A stretch of 64,000 bases of DNA, taken from NCBI GenBank assembly GCA_026413225.1, contig CM048554.1:89445963-89509962 (forward strand), given 5' to 3'. The notes beneath the pieces are model-generated. The model did not search any database, was not told the origin of the DNA, and was given only the letters and a program-made list of their open reading frames with translations. Source of the DNA: Otis tarda. Taxonomy: Eukaryota; Chordata; Aves; Otidiformes; Otididae. The first letter of the stretch is position 1. The number at the start of each line of letters is the position of its first letter. Below are positions 24,361-36,100 of this stretch, one piece after another. The position numbers and the translations under genes were made by a program.

Positions 24361-25326
24361 GTATGCGATTTAACATCTTTGTCAGTGAAACAGACAATGC
24401 GATTGAATGCATGCTTAGCAAATTTGCCGACAACTCCAATCTCTGTGGTGAGGCTGACACGCTGGAGGGAAGGGATGCCATCCAGAGGGACCTTGACAGG
24501 CTGGAGAAGTGGGCCTGTGCAAACCTCGTGAAGTTCAACCATGCCAAGTGCAAGGTCCTGCACATGGGTTGGGGCAATCCCAGGCACAAATACAGGCTGG
24601 ACCAAAAATGGATTGAGAGCAGCCCTGAGGAGAAGGACTTAGGTGTTCTGGTGGATGAGAAGCTCAACATAAGCAGGCAATGCATACTTGCAGCCCAGAA
24701 AGCCAACCACATCCTGGGCTGCATCAAAAAAAAAGCGTACCCAGCAAACAGGTCAAGAGAGGTGATTCTGCCCCTCTGCTCTGGTGAGACCGCACCTGGA
24801 GTGGAATCCAGCTGGAATCCAGCTCTGGAGCCCCCAACATAAGAAGGATGTGGACCTGTTGGGGTGAGTCCAGAGGAGAGCCATGAAGATGATCAAAGGA
24901 CTGGAGCACCTTTCCTATGAAGAAAGACTGAGAGAGTTTGGGTTCTTCAGCCTGGAGAAGAGAAGGCTCTGGGGAGACCTTTTAGCAGCCTTCCAGTGCC
25001 TAAAGGGGGCCTACAGGAAAGCTGGAGAGGGACTTTTGACAAGGACATGTAGTGATAGGACAAGGAGTAATGGCTCTAAACTGAAAGAGGGTAGATTTAG
25101 ATTAGATATAAGGAAGAAATTACTTACTGTGAGGGTGGCGAGGCACTGGAACAGACTTCCCAGAGAAGCTTTGGATGCCCCATCTGTGGAAGTGTTCAAG
25201 ACCAGGCTGGATGAGGCTCTGAGTGACCTGGTCCAGTGGAAGGTGTCCCTGCCCATGGAAAGGGGGTTGGAACTAGGTGATCTTTAAGGTCCCTTCCAAC
25301 ACAAACCATTCTATGATTCTATGATT
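24361..25326 (+). mobile_element. CR1 LINE, 5'-truncated, C-terminal ORF2 plus 3' tail
   Basis: About 970 bp of CR1 ending in the typical tail with AAACCATTCTATGATTCTATGAT. The first part (from 24363) reads the end of the reverse-transcriptase domain, then RDLDRLEKWACANLVKFN and SSPEEKDLGVLVDEKLN. The second part (24883-25287) reads RGLEHLSYEERL-like and RFRLDIRKKLLTVRVARHWN sequence. The catalytic FADD motif has become FADN (Asn codon at 24432-24434). The two parts are in different frames: an 11 bp tandem duplication (24803-24824), other indels, and an in-frame TGA just before 24883 break the frame. It is dead and lacks the N-terminal two-thirds of ORF2. Confidence 0.96.
24363..25287 (+). 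pseudogene. CR1 ORF2 reverse-transcriptase C-terminal remnant
   Basis: Translated pieces match the C-terminal part of CR1 ORF2: the end of the palm, the thumb and the C-terminal RLPREALDAPSVEVFKTRLDEAL segment. The endonuclease domain and the first reverse-transcriptase motifs are absent because of 5' truncation. One of the two adjacent catalytic aspartates is replaced by asparagine, and the frame is broken once or more, so no active enzyme can be made. CR1 is a LINE that copies itself by target-primed reverse transcription. Confidence 0.95.
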
Positions 25327-25472
25327 TCCAGATATACACACTACTGTTCACGAAAATTTTTGCAAGTTTTCCTTTGTGTTTATAAAACCTACATTTGAAA
25401 ATACAAACCTACATAACCTTTGAATTTCTCTCCCACAACTCAAAGTATTCAACAAATTGCGGGTGCTGGTTA
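25327..25472. other. Short spacer between CR1 and the next LTR
   Basis: AT-rich sequence with nothing recognisable. Confidence 0.6.
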
Positions 25473-25478
25473 AGCCAC
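25473..25478 (+). repeat. Probable target-site duplication AGCCAC, left copy
   Basis: AGCCAC here is matched at 26498-26503 just past the other end of the LTR. The LTR's right end is diverged, so the boundary is less certain than for the other copies. Confidence 0.6.
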
Positions 25479-26497
25479 TGTGTTGGTTTCATGTAGTGGG
25501 GGGCTATGATGTCAGTTTCTGTAAGAAGCTGCTAGAAGTTTCCCCTTGTCTGGTGGACTTGGCCGGGCCTAGGGTGGACTCGCTGCTGGACAGGGCCGAG
25601 CCAATTGGTGACAGAATGTTCCCTGATAACGCCTCTGCGATAATGTATTTAAGAAGGGGAAAAATTCAAAAAAAGGAAGAAATGAGGAAGCTGAAGCAGG
25701 GGCAGAGACGGGGAGGTGCGAGCCTTGTGCGCCTTGTGGCCCTCACCCTCCCACCAGGCAGCCATCTGGGCCCAACTTGGCCCGGCCTGGCTGCAAGAAG
25801 TGGAGAGGAGATGAGATATGAAGAGAACCTGAGAGGCGTCTGCCTGAGCTGAAGAATTTCTTGTGAGAGGAACAGCTGCAGACACCAAGGTCAGTGAGGA
25901 AGGAGGGGGAGGACTAATGTGGCTCCTGGCCAAGATTCCCCTGCAGCCTGTGGTGCAGCCCATGGTGGAGCAGGTTGTCCCCCTGCAGCCCACGGAGGTC
26001 CACGGAGGAGCAGAGATCCACCTGCAGCCCGTGGAGGACCCCACGCTGGGGCAGTTCACAAAGGACTGGTAGCCCATGGGAGGGACCGCACCCTGGAGTA
26101 GGGGAGGAATTTGGGGAGTTCTTCCCCCAAGGAGAAAGGAGCGGTGTAAAGCAACGTATGATGACCTGACCATAACCCCCATTCCCTCTTCTCCCACTGT
26201 GCTACTCAGGGAGAGGAAGGAGGCAGAGATAATTGAAACTAAGTTAAGCTTGGGAAGAGAGAGGGGTCGGGATAAGTTGTTTTTGTTCTCTTTCTCATTA
26301 TCCTGCTTTGGTTTAATTAATAATAATAAATAAATATTTTTCCCCAAGTCGAGTCTGTTTTGCCCATAACAGCAACTTCAATGATCTCTCCCTGTCCTTA
26401 TCTCAAACCTCGAGCCTTTTTGTGTCATTATCTCCCACCTATTCCCTCAGAAGGTGCAGGGAGTGAGCGAGAGACTGCATAGCTTGGTCCCAAGTTT
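25479..26497 (+). mobile_element. Solo LTR, diverged relative of the 21564 LTR, about 1.02 kb
   Basis: It starts TGTGTTGGTTTCATG and follows the same order as the 21564 copy: GCCGAGCCAATTGGT, GCCTCTGCGATAA with TATTTAA (25646-25652), GTCTGCC, a repeat array with CTGCAGCCCGTGG, AATAAA near 26325, CCCCAAGTCGAGTCTGTTTT, and a GAGAGACTGCATAGC-like tail. It is clearly more different than the other two copies are from each other, so it is an older insertion or another subfamily. No coding part is present. AGCCAC at both sides suggests a solo LTR in place. Confidence 0.85.
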
Positions 26498-28494
26498 AGC
26501 CACTTAATTCTCACAGATAGTCTGTATAGAAAGTTTAAGAGGTTTATATAAATTGAAATACATTCTCCGGACTAGTCTAAATACTGGTCATTATAAACTA
26601 GATCTGCTAATACCTGTTTCAGGCAGGTAATTCGTTAACTAGGTCTTCAAGCAGGAAACCTGAGGTTTGGAATGATGAATTGACTTGGAAGTACTCACTT
26701 AGTTAAAGGCATAGACACTGACTGAAGCTCTCCTTCCATTTTTCATTCCAAAATCATCTTTCATCCTTCTTTCAGTATATCATGTGTGGACTGCGGAAAT
26801 GTTTCTCTCTTTCTCTTGCTTTTTGTACCTGTATTCTGGAAAGTAAAAGTCAAGAAAATCTTCCTTTAACCACACTTCTGGCTGTATGATATGCCTAGAG
26901 AAAGATGACATTTGGGGGATTATTTGAAATTTCCTGACAGAATATTTCAAGGGCTTCCATTCTGGTGAGTTTTATCAGTCACAAAGTCTTAATTTTCTGG
27001 CTAATATTGGGAAAAATGACACAAAAAACTGGCCTCACTGACTTTATTGGGAGCAACCCTCCATCCTTGAGCTCACCCATAGTGAGTGACCAGGCCATCA
27101 AGAGCTTTGCAGAAAAAGGGATTCAGAACTCAGGACAAAACCATACCCCAGTCTAGGCTGAAATGGGATCCTCTCTTCCTTCCTTCTGCCCTATTTCTTT
27201 TATTGTTTAAGGAAAGCCAAACCCTCTGCAGGCTCTTCTCCCTGAATTTTCTGGAAAATTGTTGCAGTAGTTCAATCTGGAGACAGACATGAGATTTGGC
27301 TGAAGACAGACATTTCCTGACACTATTAACATCAATAATAAGCTTTAATGGAACCTTCTGGCTGTATGTTTTCTTGGCAATTTAAGTCATTTACCTTTAA
27401 GCTAAAACTGCTATTGCCTCCCAACCAGCATCACTTTTCCTATAGTTGGCTTGAAGTTGAAATTTCTTCTTTTTGTGCCGGTATTATTTTTGTCAGACAC
27501 TGGCACTCCTAACCAAAATTCAATCTGCTGGCAAGCTATACAAGTATTCTGTACAGAAAAGGAGATTGGCATAACTTTGCCATTTTAGGCACATGGTTGC
27601 TTTGTGGATCTATATTTTTAAATAACAGGAATATGTGTTCATTCAGCCTGTCCAAGATCAGTCCAAAATTAACAAACAGAATGAACCTGGTGTTTTGCAA
27701 TCTGTTACCTCTTGTAAACGAGTAAGTGTAGTGATAAAAGACACTGGGCAGTGTAGTAGCAGCTATTTCCACGTGGGCTGGTTCTGGAGGGATTGTACTG
27801 ATACTCTGAGCTGTTTCTCTGATGTGCCCCAACCTAAAGCCTGCTAAGGAGTGGACTAAGCCATTAGAGAAGACCATATTGTGGTGGTGTTCTCAGAGAT
27901 CAGAGAAAGAAACATTGAAATAGGAGTAAATTAATGCCACTAAAATGAGCAAGCTGAAGTTCTGCACAGGATCAGAAAGGCTGGTGAAAGACATACCTTA
28001 AGAAACCTTTGGTAAGGTTATCCATGTGGAGCCACTGCCACCCATTAGTACCAGTAGGGATCCCACTGGTCTGATGATCGAAGCATGACCCTGCACCATC
28101 AGCCAGGTGGACTACAGCCTCACAGCTGAAGAGTCCTATTTGGAGTGTATATCTTCCTTTAACAGTGCCTCCCTGGTGTGTATAACTACATAATTTGCAA
28201 TTTAAATGTTCTAGTCATTTGTGGCACACTATTCTAAGACTCTTCCCCTATTCTGCAGTTTAACATCCATATTCCAGGCTGGAGTACATATCTTAAGTAG
28301 AAAAATACAAGATTTGTTTGTGTTCATTGTCAAAAGCAGACAAGTTTTGCAGTTCTTCACTAGTAAACTGCCTGTATTTCAAATTATACTTTGTAAGAGT
28401 TTTGTTGCAACTAATGCCAAATTTCTTTTTAAAATTTCTTTTTGGCAGACTGCCTCCTTTCCCCCTACTTTCTTGTCCTTGTCTTTTCTTCTTC

Positions 28495-28510
28495 TTTTTT
28501 TTTTTTTTTT
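28495..28510 (+). repeat. T16 run
   Basis: Sixteen T in a row after a T/C-rich stretch (28470-28494). Read on the minus strand it is a poly-A with no polyadenylation signal nearby, so it is a simple repeat. Confidence 0.8.
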
Positions 28511-29360
28511 GACAATGAAAACTACCTATACAAGAAAAATGTTCTCAGAAAACAGTTTGTATTTACATTTAGATTGTGTCAAAACTCAGGAAATGGTAAC
28601 ACCATGACCTTTTTAACACTGAAAGAAAGTGCCTTGCTCTTTCTATTGACTGCTACCTCTGCATTTATGTGCAGTTACACCATTGGAGTGAGCTAGGTTT
28701 TAGGATATACATCATCATAAAAATACAGATATAGTTTTTTGGGGGATACTGGGAGAGGAAGAAGTTGTGGATATCCAGTGAAGTTAAAATATAGTTGCTT
28801 ATTTAATTATTAAATTATTGAGCTATTGAGCTACTCCATTAGGACATGTGTTGACTGTGTTGGTGAACCAGTCAACCAATATCTCTCTCACTGCACTTTC
28901 TAGCTACATGATGCATAAAATCTTCTTTATTATCATGTCTAGAACTCTGCAGTGATGCAACCATCTTTGCACCACTGTTGGGATGCAGGGAAAGTATCAT
29001 CAGCTCTTATCAGGTCTACTTTATACTCTGAGCTTCTTTATATTCTGTGCTCCGTGGTCCCAAAAGAAGCACTTGACATGGTAGAGGTAAAATGTTGTTC
29101 TCTGTGGGTCCATGGCTTATCCATGACTGTCACATCTTTATCTTTCTCTGAGCTTCAGAGAGCTTCATACTACTTGCACCTTTCCCTGCCTGAGTCATTT
29201 TCCCACTGCTCCTTGTCCAGACTGGAGAATCTGGACCTTCTCTATCTCTCGTGGAGAAGATACATCTAGATTTCCAGCTCTACCACCTGTTTCAAATGCT
29301 GTATCAAGGAGTTAATCTTTAAAATTTAACTTTTCTTCTTAAATATTACTGTGAAATGCA

Positions 29361-29385
29361 CTCTCTCTTGCTCCCTCTCTCTCTG
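29361..29385 (+). repeat. CT-rich microsatellite
   Basis: Imperfect CT dinucleotide repeat (CTCTCTCTTGCTCCCTCTCT and onward). Confidence 0.8.
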
Positions 29386-31275
29386 AATCTTATCAGCTGG
29401 CTACTAGCAAGAATCCATTTTTTTTTTGTACAAAAACAAAACCCCAACCCTGTTGTATCCACAAAGCAAACCTCTGCTGGCAGTACAATTAATACTGAGT
29501 TACAAACTTTTCCTTGTGTTTTCAGTTAGGGTGGATGTACACAAATATGGTTGCCCTTGCTGTAAAGAGTACAAACTTTGTTGTGGGAAATAAGCCTCAG
29601 AAACAAATCTTAGTGTATATAACCTTGGTGGGGCAACATTGTTTTTGTAAGGAGCATAAGACTGGGAAGGCAGATGTATAGGCAAGGTTCTTCTTCTCCC
29701 TAGTCAGACAAAAGGAATAGCTATTATTTAGTTCACAAAAGGATTCTGAAACATATTAACATAATTAAGGGTACAATGCTGGGCCAAACTTTGTTAGCTA
29801 CACTAATGCCACCACAGCACATTCAGTTTGATTTTTGCCAGAAGAGATTCTCAGTAATGTAATGCCAAGTACAAATGGAAAATACATTTTCCCCCATTTA
29901 AAGAAAAATCATTCCAAATATTTTGATGGTGTCGTGACAAAAGCAGCTGCAGCCTAAAACTTTGCATGTAAATAGTCTTAATGAGGGGAAGTGCTTTTAA
30001 CAGATGGAGAGTTGCAAAATTTTTAAGAAAAAATCCTCGACCAACTTCATAGGCATCTGCTAAGAATTTAGTGATAGAATGGATAGATCCACCCTTTTTG
30101 TGAGATGGAGGGACAAGGAGTACTGTCTTCTCCCTCAGCCTTGCTGTTTTCTGTTTTCTACTAAGGAAGAAGGTAATTATAAGCTGCAGACTCCTAGCAA
30201 CAAGTTGAAACAGCTACTGGCTTGTTACAGCCTTCAGTAATTGCTACGTATCTAGGTTTTCTTGCTGGGAAATTAACAGCCCCATTTGCATCGAAAGACA
30301 CTATTAAAATATCAGAAAATGCAAGTTCACCTATAAAATGTAATTCTTTGGTGACAAATAAGACAAAATGGACAAACACAGTTTTACAGATAAAGTGATG
30401 CTGGAGAAAGACTTTTGCCAAGTCTACCATTAATGCACTGGCCTCATCCTCAGGGTTCAGTGGCCTTCTATGTTTCCAGAAGGCTTTTGAGTGTCTCCTG
30501 GAGTGGATGAACACATCGTCTGCAGTCAAGGCCAGATGGTAGTATCTAACTTAGAGGGGAGAAGCTTTTTCCCACAATGCTGGTTTCCCGCATGCTGGTT
30601 ACTAGGCAGATGCTGTTCTGCCTGATGCCAGGAAACCTGAGCCATGTTTCACCCCCACACCTTCCAGAAGTACCTGTATGGAATCAGCAATCTGGGATCC
30701 AGCACAGACAAGGTAAGGCAGTGCAGGCCGATGTGTGGGTTTGTGCAATCCAGGCTCTCGGGTCACCTAATGCAGTGTACACAGGCCTGGGCTTTCACTG
30801 ATTCTGTTTCTGTCACTAGAAAATGTGCTCATTTGCCTTCTGTCAAATAAAGCTCTCTTACTTATTTCAACTGCTTGTGCTTACCTCAGAGGAAGTTTTG
30901 AATCTCCTCATGAGATCAGAGGTTGTGAAACCCTTTTCAGAAAACTCAGACCTCTCTACACTAATTAAATCTTTCTTCCTATGTCAGCCATTCTTTAATA
31001 GACATTGAGTCATTAACCTCCCTCTTTCTTTTTCTTTTATAATGTGAAGAAAATCCTCCAGCCTCAGATGTAAAAGCTCATTTCTTCTTAAAACAATGAT
31101 GGAAGGGTCTTACTTTTTTCTTCAGTTGTGGCATAAAGAATGGTAATTTTGGATCTCTGTGGCATACTTAGATCTGTTAATTATTAAATGCTTTCATATC
31201 ACTTTCCCTTTTTTACTCACTTATTTTAGAGTCACTTAGATATCTGATGATGTCTCTATCTGGCTTCAAGTAAAG

Positions 31276-31280
31276 GGTAG
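31276..31280 (+). repeat. Target-site duplication GGTAG, left copy
   Basis: GGTAG directly precedes the TG of the 430 bp LTR and reappears at 33154-33158 directly after the CA of the 1141 bp LTR, so one insertion event accounts for the whole unit between them. Confidence 0.85.
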
Positions 31281-31710
31281 TGTCCTGGTTTTGGCTAGGA
31301 TAGAGTTAATATTTACCTGAGCTGGGTGGAGAACTGAAGCTGGTAGCCCCTATGGCTGAGATAGTTAACTAATTAGCTAACAGCTGGGGTTAATTTACCC
31401 AAATTAGCCAAAGGGCTATTCCATCCCATCTGACATCATGCTCAGTATATAAGTGAGGAGGGTGCTGAAGGGAGCCTCCCTGCTACTTGGAAGAGACTGG
31501 GTGTGAAGACCTGTTGTGAGCTATTGTACTGTATTTGTGTTCCATCACTGTTTTGTTTTCTTCTGTCATTACATTTTGTTTAATCTCAACCCACGTGTTG
31601 TTGTTTTTTTTTTTTTTCTGGTTTTCTTTTTGTTTGCCAAATCTCCTCCTATTCTTGGGAGTGAGAGGGAGACTGCGTAGTCTGGTCCCCGTCGGGGCTG
31701 AACTACGACA
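31281..31710 (+). mobile_element. Left LTR of the composite element, 430 bp
   Basis: It starts TGTCCTGGTTTTGGCTAG and ends GGGGCTGAACTACGACA. A TATA box TATATAA lies at 31446-31452. The end, GGGAGACTGCGTAGTCTGGTCC onward, is nearly the same as in the 1.1 kb LTRs of this window, but the body is different and much shorter. Confidence 0.9.
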
Positions 31711-31718
31711 GTTATTTT

Positions 31719-31736
31719 TGGCGCCCAACGTGGGGC
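31719..31736 (+). other. Retroviral primer-binding site (tRNA-Lys1,2 type)
   Basis: TGGCGCCCAACGTGGGGC stands 8 bases after the left LTR. This is the 18-base sequence complementary to the 3' end of lysine tRNA used by Mason-Pfizer-type betaretroviruses, which supports an ERVK-like (class II) assignment and the plus-strand orientation. Confidence 0.92.
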
Positions 31737-32012
31737 TCGAGGAATTTGAGATAAGGATTGAGTTTAATTGGGAGCAGTAACAGGCAAAACAGGGATTGAA
31801 CTTGACAAAAGAGCAAAATTATTATGGGGAATTTATGTTCTGATTGTGGTGAAGGGATAAGTGGTGAATTGTTTGTTAATTGTCTACCCACTGTTGGTGT
31901 TGTGAGGATATTATTTTGATTTTGGTGCGGGGAATTCTTTTTCCTTCTGTTGATGTGTGTGTATTTTACTTATAATACTTAAATACGTAATTCGCAGAGG
32001 CGAGGGGTGGAA
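31737..32012 (+). other. Short internal region of the composite element
   Basis: About 276 bp with leader-like sequence after the primer site, ending in a purine-rich tract (CAGAGGCGAGGGGTGGAA) directly before the TG of the right LTR, in the position expected for the polypurine tract. It is far too short to hold gag, pol or env. Confidence 0.75.
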
Positions 32013-33153
32013 TGTTCTGGTTTTGTTAGTGAGGGGGGGCCTAAGGTGGTAGCTTCTGTAGGAAACTGCTAGAAGTCGCTCCCCTTTGTTCAGTGGACTC
32101 GGCCAGGCCTAGGGCGGACCCGCTGCTGGCCAAGGCCGAGCCAATTGGTAGCAGAATGTCCCGTGATAAGGCCTCTGCGATAACGTATTTAAGTTGGGGA
32201 AAACAGAAAAAAAAAAAAAGAGAAGAGATGATGTGAAGCAGCTGAGCGGGGGGCAGAGAGGGGGAGGCACGAGCCTCGTGGGCCTTGCAGGCCTCACCCT
32301 CTGGGCTCCCGCCAGGCAGCCGACTGGGCCCAACTCGGCCCAGCCTGGCTGCAAGAAGTGGAGAGGAGATGAGAAGTGAACGTGATGTAAAAAGGATCCT
32401 GAGAGGCGTCTGCCAGCCTGTTGTGAAGAACGGCTGCAGACGCCAAGGTCAGTGAAGAAGGAGGGGGAGGAGTAATGCTGCTCCTGGCCAAGATTCCTCT
32501 GCAACTCATGGTGAAGACCATGGTGGAGCGGGTTGTCCCCCTGCAGCCCATGGAGGTCCACGGAGGGGCAGAGATCCACCTGCAGCCCGTGGAGGACCCC
32601 ACGCCGGAGCAGGTGGAGGCCTGAAGGAGGCTGTGGCCTGTGGAGGGCCCGCTGGGACAGCTGTTCTGGAGGGACTGCACCCTGTGGAAGAGATGACCCA
32701 CGCCGGAGCAGTTTCACGAAGGACTGTGGCCCGTGGGAGGGACCCCACGCTGGAGCAGAGGAGGAATGCGAGGAGTTCTTTCCCCTGACGATGACACAGT
32801 GGCATAAAACAACACGTGATGAACTGACCGCGACCCCCATTCCCTTTCCCACCCCCCCGTGCCGCTCGGGAGGGGAAGGTAGTAGAGATAATGTTAAGCC
32901 CGGGAAGAGGGAGGGGTGGGGGGAGGTTATCTTGTTCCCTGTCTCATTCTCCTGCTAATTTTAGAAATAAATGACTAGTTTTCCCCAAGTTGAGTCTGTT
33001 TTGCCCGTGACGGTAACTTTAAGGATTTCTCCCCGTCCTTATCTCAAACCTTGACCCGTTTTTCTGATATCATCTCCCCCTGTTCTCTCGGAGGGTGGGG
33101 GGAGCGAGAGGGAGACTGCGTAGTCTGGTCCCGATCGGGGCTGAACTACGACA
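32013..33153 (+). mobile_element. Right LTR of the composite element, 1141 bp
   Basis: Nearly the same as the solo LTR at 21564-22698 (about 3% different by eye in the first 480 bp): TGTTCTGG start, TATTTAA at 32186-32192, the same repeat array (about 32540-32760), AATAAA at 32966-32971, CTACGACA end. The five bases before it (TGGAA) do not match those after it (GGTAG), so it did not insert by itself. Confidence 0.92.
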
Positions 33154-33158
33154 GGTAG
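33154..33158 (+). repeat. Target-site duplication GGTAG, right copy
   Basis: Exact match to 31276-31280. Confidence 0.85.
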
Positions 33159-36100
33159 GTTCTCGTATGCAGTGCTTTATAGGGGCACTTGGGAGAGAAG
33201 CAGCCTCTCTCCTTCTCTGCCCTACTCTGTGTCCTGAAATGCCTTTGGTAACTCAGGACACCATTCACTGTGCACTCATTGGCACATTGCTGTCCCAGAA
33301 CAGCAGGATCTGCACACTGCCAAGCAAGAGCCCTATGGTTAAGGAGGACATGCTCACTAAGGCAATACAGTGGCTTTACCAGGTACTGCCTATGAGCTGA
33401 CCTGTGATAGCTCTTCACGTATGCGTTCATACCCAGTGGACGTTCACATTGTTTAGTTTTGTATGTAACTGATACCGCAGTAGAAACTTGTTATTCTTGA
33501 AGCCAAGAAAGCAAATATGGAGGTTAGGTAAAGGCTTTCTTCCATATTAGTGTATTAGTCTGATTGAATGAGAACTACAAGATGAAAGATTTCTTTCTCC
33601 CACAGACATAATCTGAGCTCTGGTTGCTTTCACATTAGACAGTTATCTAAGCATGAAAGGGGATGTGCTGCCCAGTGCAGAAAGCCAGTGTAAAGTCCTC
33701 TGTGTCACTTGGATCCTGAGAGGCCCGCACCAAGACTGGGAGCACAGATGGAGCAGCAGCAGAGAAAAGAAGTTTGGAGACAACATTGCTGCATGGCCCT
33801 ATTCAGAGAACAGCCAAGGGGCTTAGCTTGCGGAAAGCAATTGGAGTCTGTCCATGGTTGTACCACTGGGATCAGGATGGCCAAATCCTTACCTACAGCC
33901 CCTGATGTTATAGTGTCTGTTCTGGCTTGTGAAAATCAGCAAGTCATTCTCAGTAAGGTCTTGGCTTACAGGAAAAAAATGATACAACTCATTGTAAGCT
34001 TTGCAAAAACTGTTCTAACAGTGAAATGGTATGGGTTGGCTCCTGTCTTTGCCAAGGCGGTTTGATTGACTTAAGTTGCCTTTTGCTGCTTCTGGTTTTT
34101 CTGTGTATGCATGTGACATAATATGCCAAAACAGTACATTCCAGTACTGAGAGGTTTCCAGCTCAGTGCTCAGGATTTCAGTTCACTCCTAATTTGCAGA
34201 AAAAAAAAAAATTATCATAATAGCATTTAAAGCTCTAAGTAGATGAAATACTGTAGTGACTCTTTAGTTTACTTTTGTGCTTTTTATATTTTGCAGCACT
34301 TGTGGCAAGACTGTAATTTTTCTATGGCGCTATTGCTTTTTGAAGTCTCTCATACAGTGGTAAAAGTAGTATTTTGAAACACGGTAATCGTTACCATTAT
34401 AGGTGCATACTGATTAGGATTCAGGAGCAAGACTTGAACTAGGTTATTACATTATAGTCAAACATTAAGTGACTGTATTTCAAGTTGAGACCATCCTTTT
34501 AAAGTCAGAAATGCCTTTTGAGTTTCTCCTGCATATACAGAGTCATGGTACAGTCTTGCATTTAAGGACATGGAAGCAAAAATGATACTCCACTCCTGTG
34601 TCATTCACATACAGCGGAGCTATGACACTGAGGCATGTATTTCAATATTTTGAAACTTATTTTTGTCCTCATAGGATAATTTTAAGTTAGAAATATGAAG
34701 AATATATTTAATTTGCCAGCACAGTTGATGCATTCAGCAGGGCAATTTGATTGCATTTAAGATGCCTTCAAGAGAACATCATATTTGGCTCACACATAAT
34801 ATATAAAAGCAGTGAAAGCAACTGCTAGAAATTCTTGTCAAGCACTGAAAGATGGTATGTCAAAATAAAATGAAATGTTCAAGAACAAATTTGAGCTGAT
34901 ATATGATTTTTCTTATATTTCTTTCTTTTATAGTACTTCGTAATCCATTAGAATATTACTCTCCCCTTGGCTCCATATAGGTTGGACTTTGAAATATGTA
35001 TTAAATATCAGTAAATTAGAGGTAAATTGTATAAATGCATGCGTCTGGGAGACAGGAGAGCACATTCCAAAGCTCAATATTATGCAGCTTGCAGCCAGCT
35101 CTTACCATAAGGTCATCTGCCAGGAGCAGGACAACACTACAGAATCCTACTTAGTCACCACTGATCACCTAATACAGTATTTGGTGGGTTTTGAAGAGAT
35201 CAGCTTGAGGACCCTTAGAAATGGAATTCAGGGTGCACAATTCAATGTGCTAAGCCCTGATTTACCCAGGTTTAAGGAGACTTCTATCTGTGGCCTTAAA
35301 TCTTCCTGGAAGACAAAAGGGGTGGAGAAGAAGGAAAGCAGGGAGAGGGAGGAGGAAGTGTTGAATATTGGTAATAGTGTGAATACTTAACACTTCCCTC
35401 TTGGCCCCCCAACCTGCAGAGGTTTATGAGACAGATCCCTCAAATCCTGCTTCTTCTCAAAGGTCACTAATTCATCTGTGAAGCTCCATGCTTATCATTG
35501 TGGGCAGGTGGGCTCTCCTGGGGGCATCAACAGCTCCGACCCATGGATTACTGGGCCACAAAGAGCTGATAGGATCTGGCTTACTGCATTTATTTCTGCT
35601 TCACTGTACAAAAGTATGCACAAGCAACGGCAATCCTTGTTCAGCTACAACCATTTGAGATTCAAAGCAAACCCTGATCTTTCCTGTGGGTGAATGGACA
35701 GAATTTGATCCACATTATTTAAATCCACCCAAAAGAGAAGGTACTTACTGGATTCCATGTTCTGTGTAGTTATTTTTTTCTTCCACAAAGTTTGTGGAGA
35801 ATATAGAAGAATGAAAATAGAAACAAATGTAGATTAGACAGGTCCTTGGAGTTTTATTTGTTTTCATTTCACGATTTGCAGAGGCCAACTTCTGGTGCCG
35901 GTAATCCCTTAATATGGTTTGCCTTTGCTGGTCTTGAATTGATGACTCAATACTGATAGCACTCTGAGGCAGTGAAAGATCAATACACGTGGGTCTTTTT
36001 CAGTGCCTTCCATTACTTTTTGTGATTTATTTCTCTCTTAGCTAGCCTATGACTAAGTCTCTTGTATTGTGTTTATTGCATGTCTACTTTGGCAGCTAAA

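Larger units (their letters stand above)
26504..31275. other. Unique AT-rich non-coding DNA
   Basis: No supported gene. It includes a T16 run (28495-28510) and a CT-rich simple repeat (29361-29385). A 111-codon minus-strand open frame at 30194-30529 has no recognised domain. Nothing else stands out. Confidence 0.55.
31281..33153 (+). mobile_element. Composite ERVK-like element with two dissimilar LTRs
   Basis: Order: 430 bp LTR (31281-31710), lysine-tRNA primer site (31719-31736), about 280 bp of leader and other internal DNA, a purine-rich tract up to 32012, then a 1141 bp LTR (32013-33153). GGTAG flanks the whole unit. The two LTRs share only their first dozen or so bases and roughly the last 50-80 bp. 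The retroviral gene regions are essentially absent, so it is a broken, gene-less relic or a non-autonomous element. Class II is inferred from the primer site. The usual dating by LTR comparison does not apply because the LTRs are not the same kind. Confidence 0.85.

Noticed and set aside
24323-24727. Antisense open frames over CR1
   Set aside because: They are shadows of the CR1 ORF2 sequence on the other strand.
30194-30529. 111-codon minus-strand open frame
   Set aside because: The peptide looks fairly complex, but I recognise no family. Frames of this length are expected by chance in 64 kb.
32013-33153. Right LTR as a separate solo insertion next to another element
   Set aside because: The flanking five bases (TGGAA and GGTAG) do not match, whereas GGTAG matches at the far left end of the composite.
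34989-35390. 133-codon open frame (and a similar one at 62359-62760)
   Set aside because: No recognisable domain, and the base composition is like the surrounding non-coding DNA.
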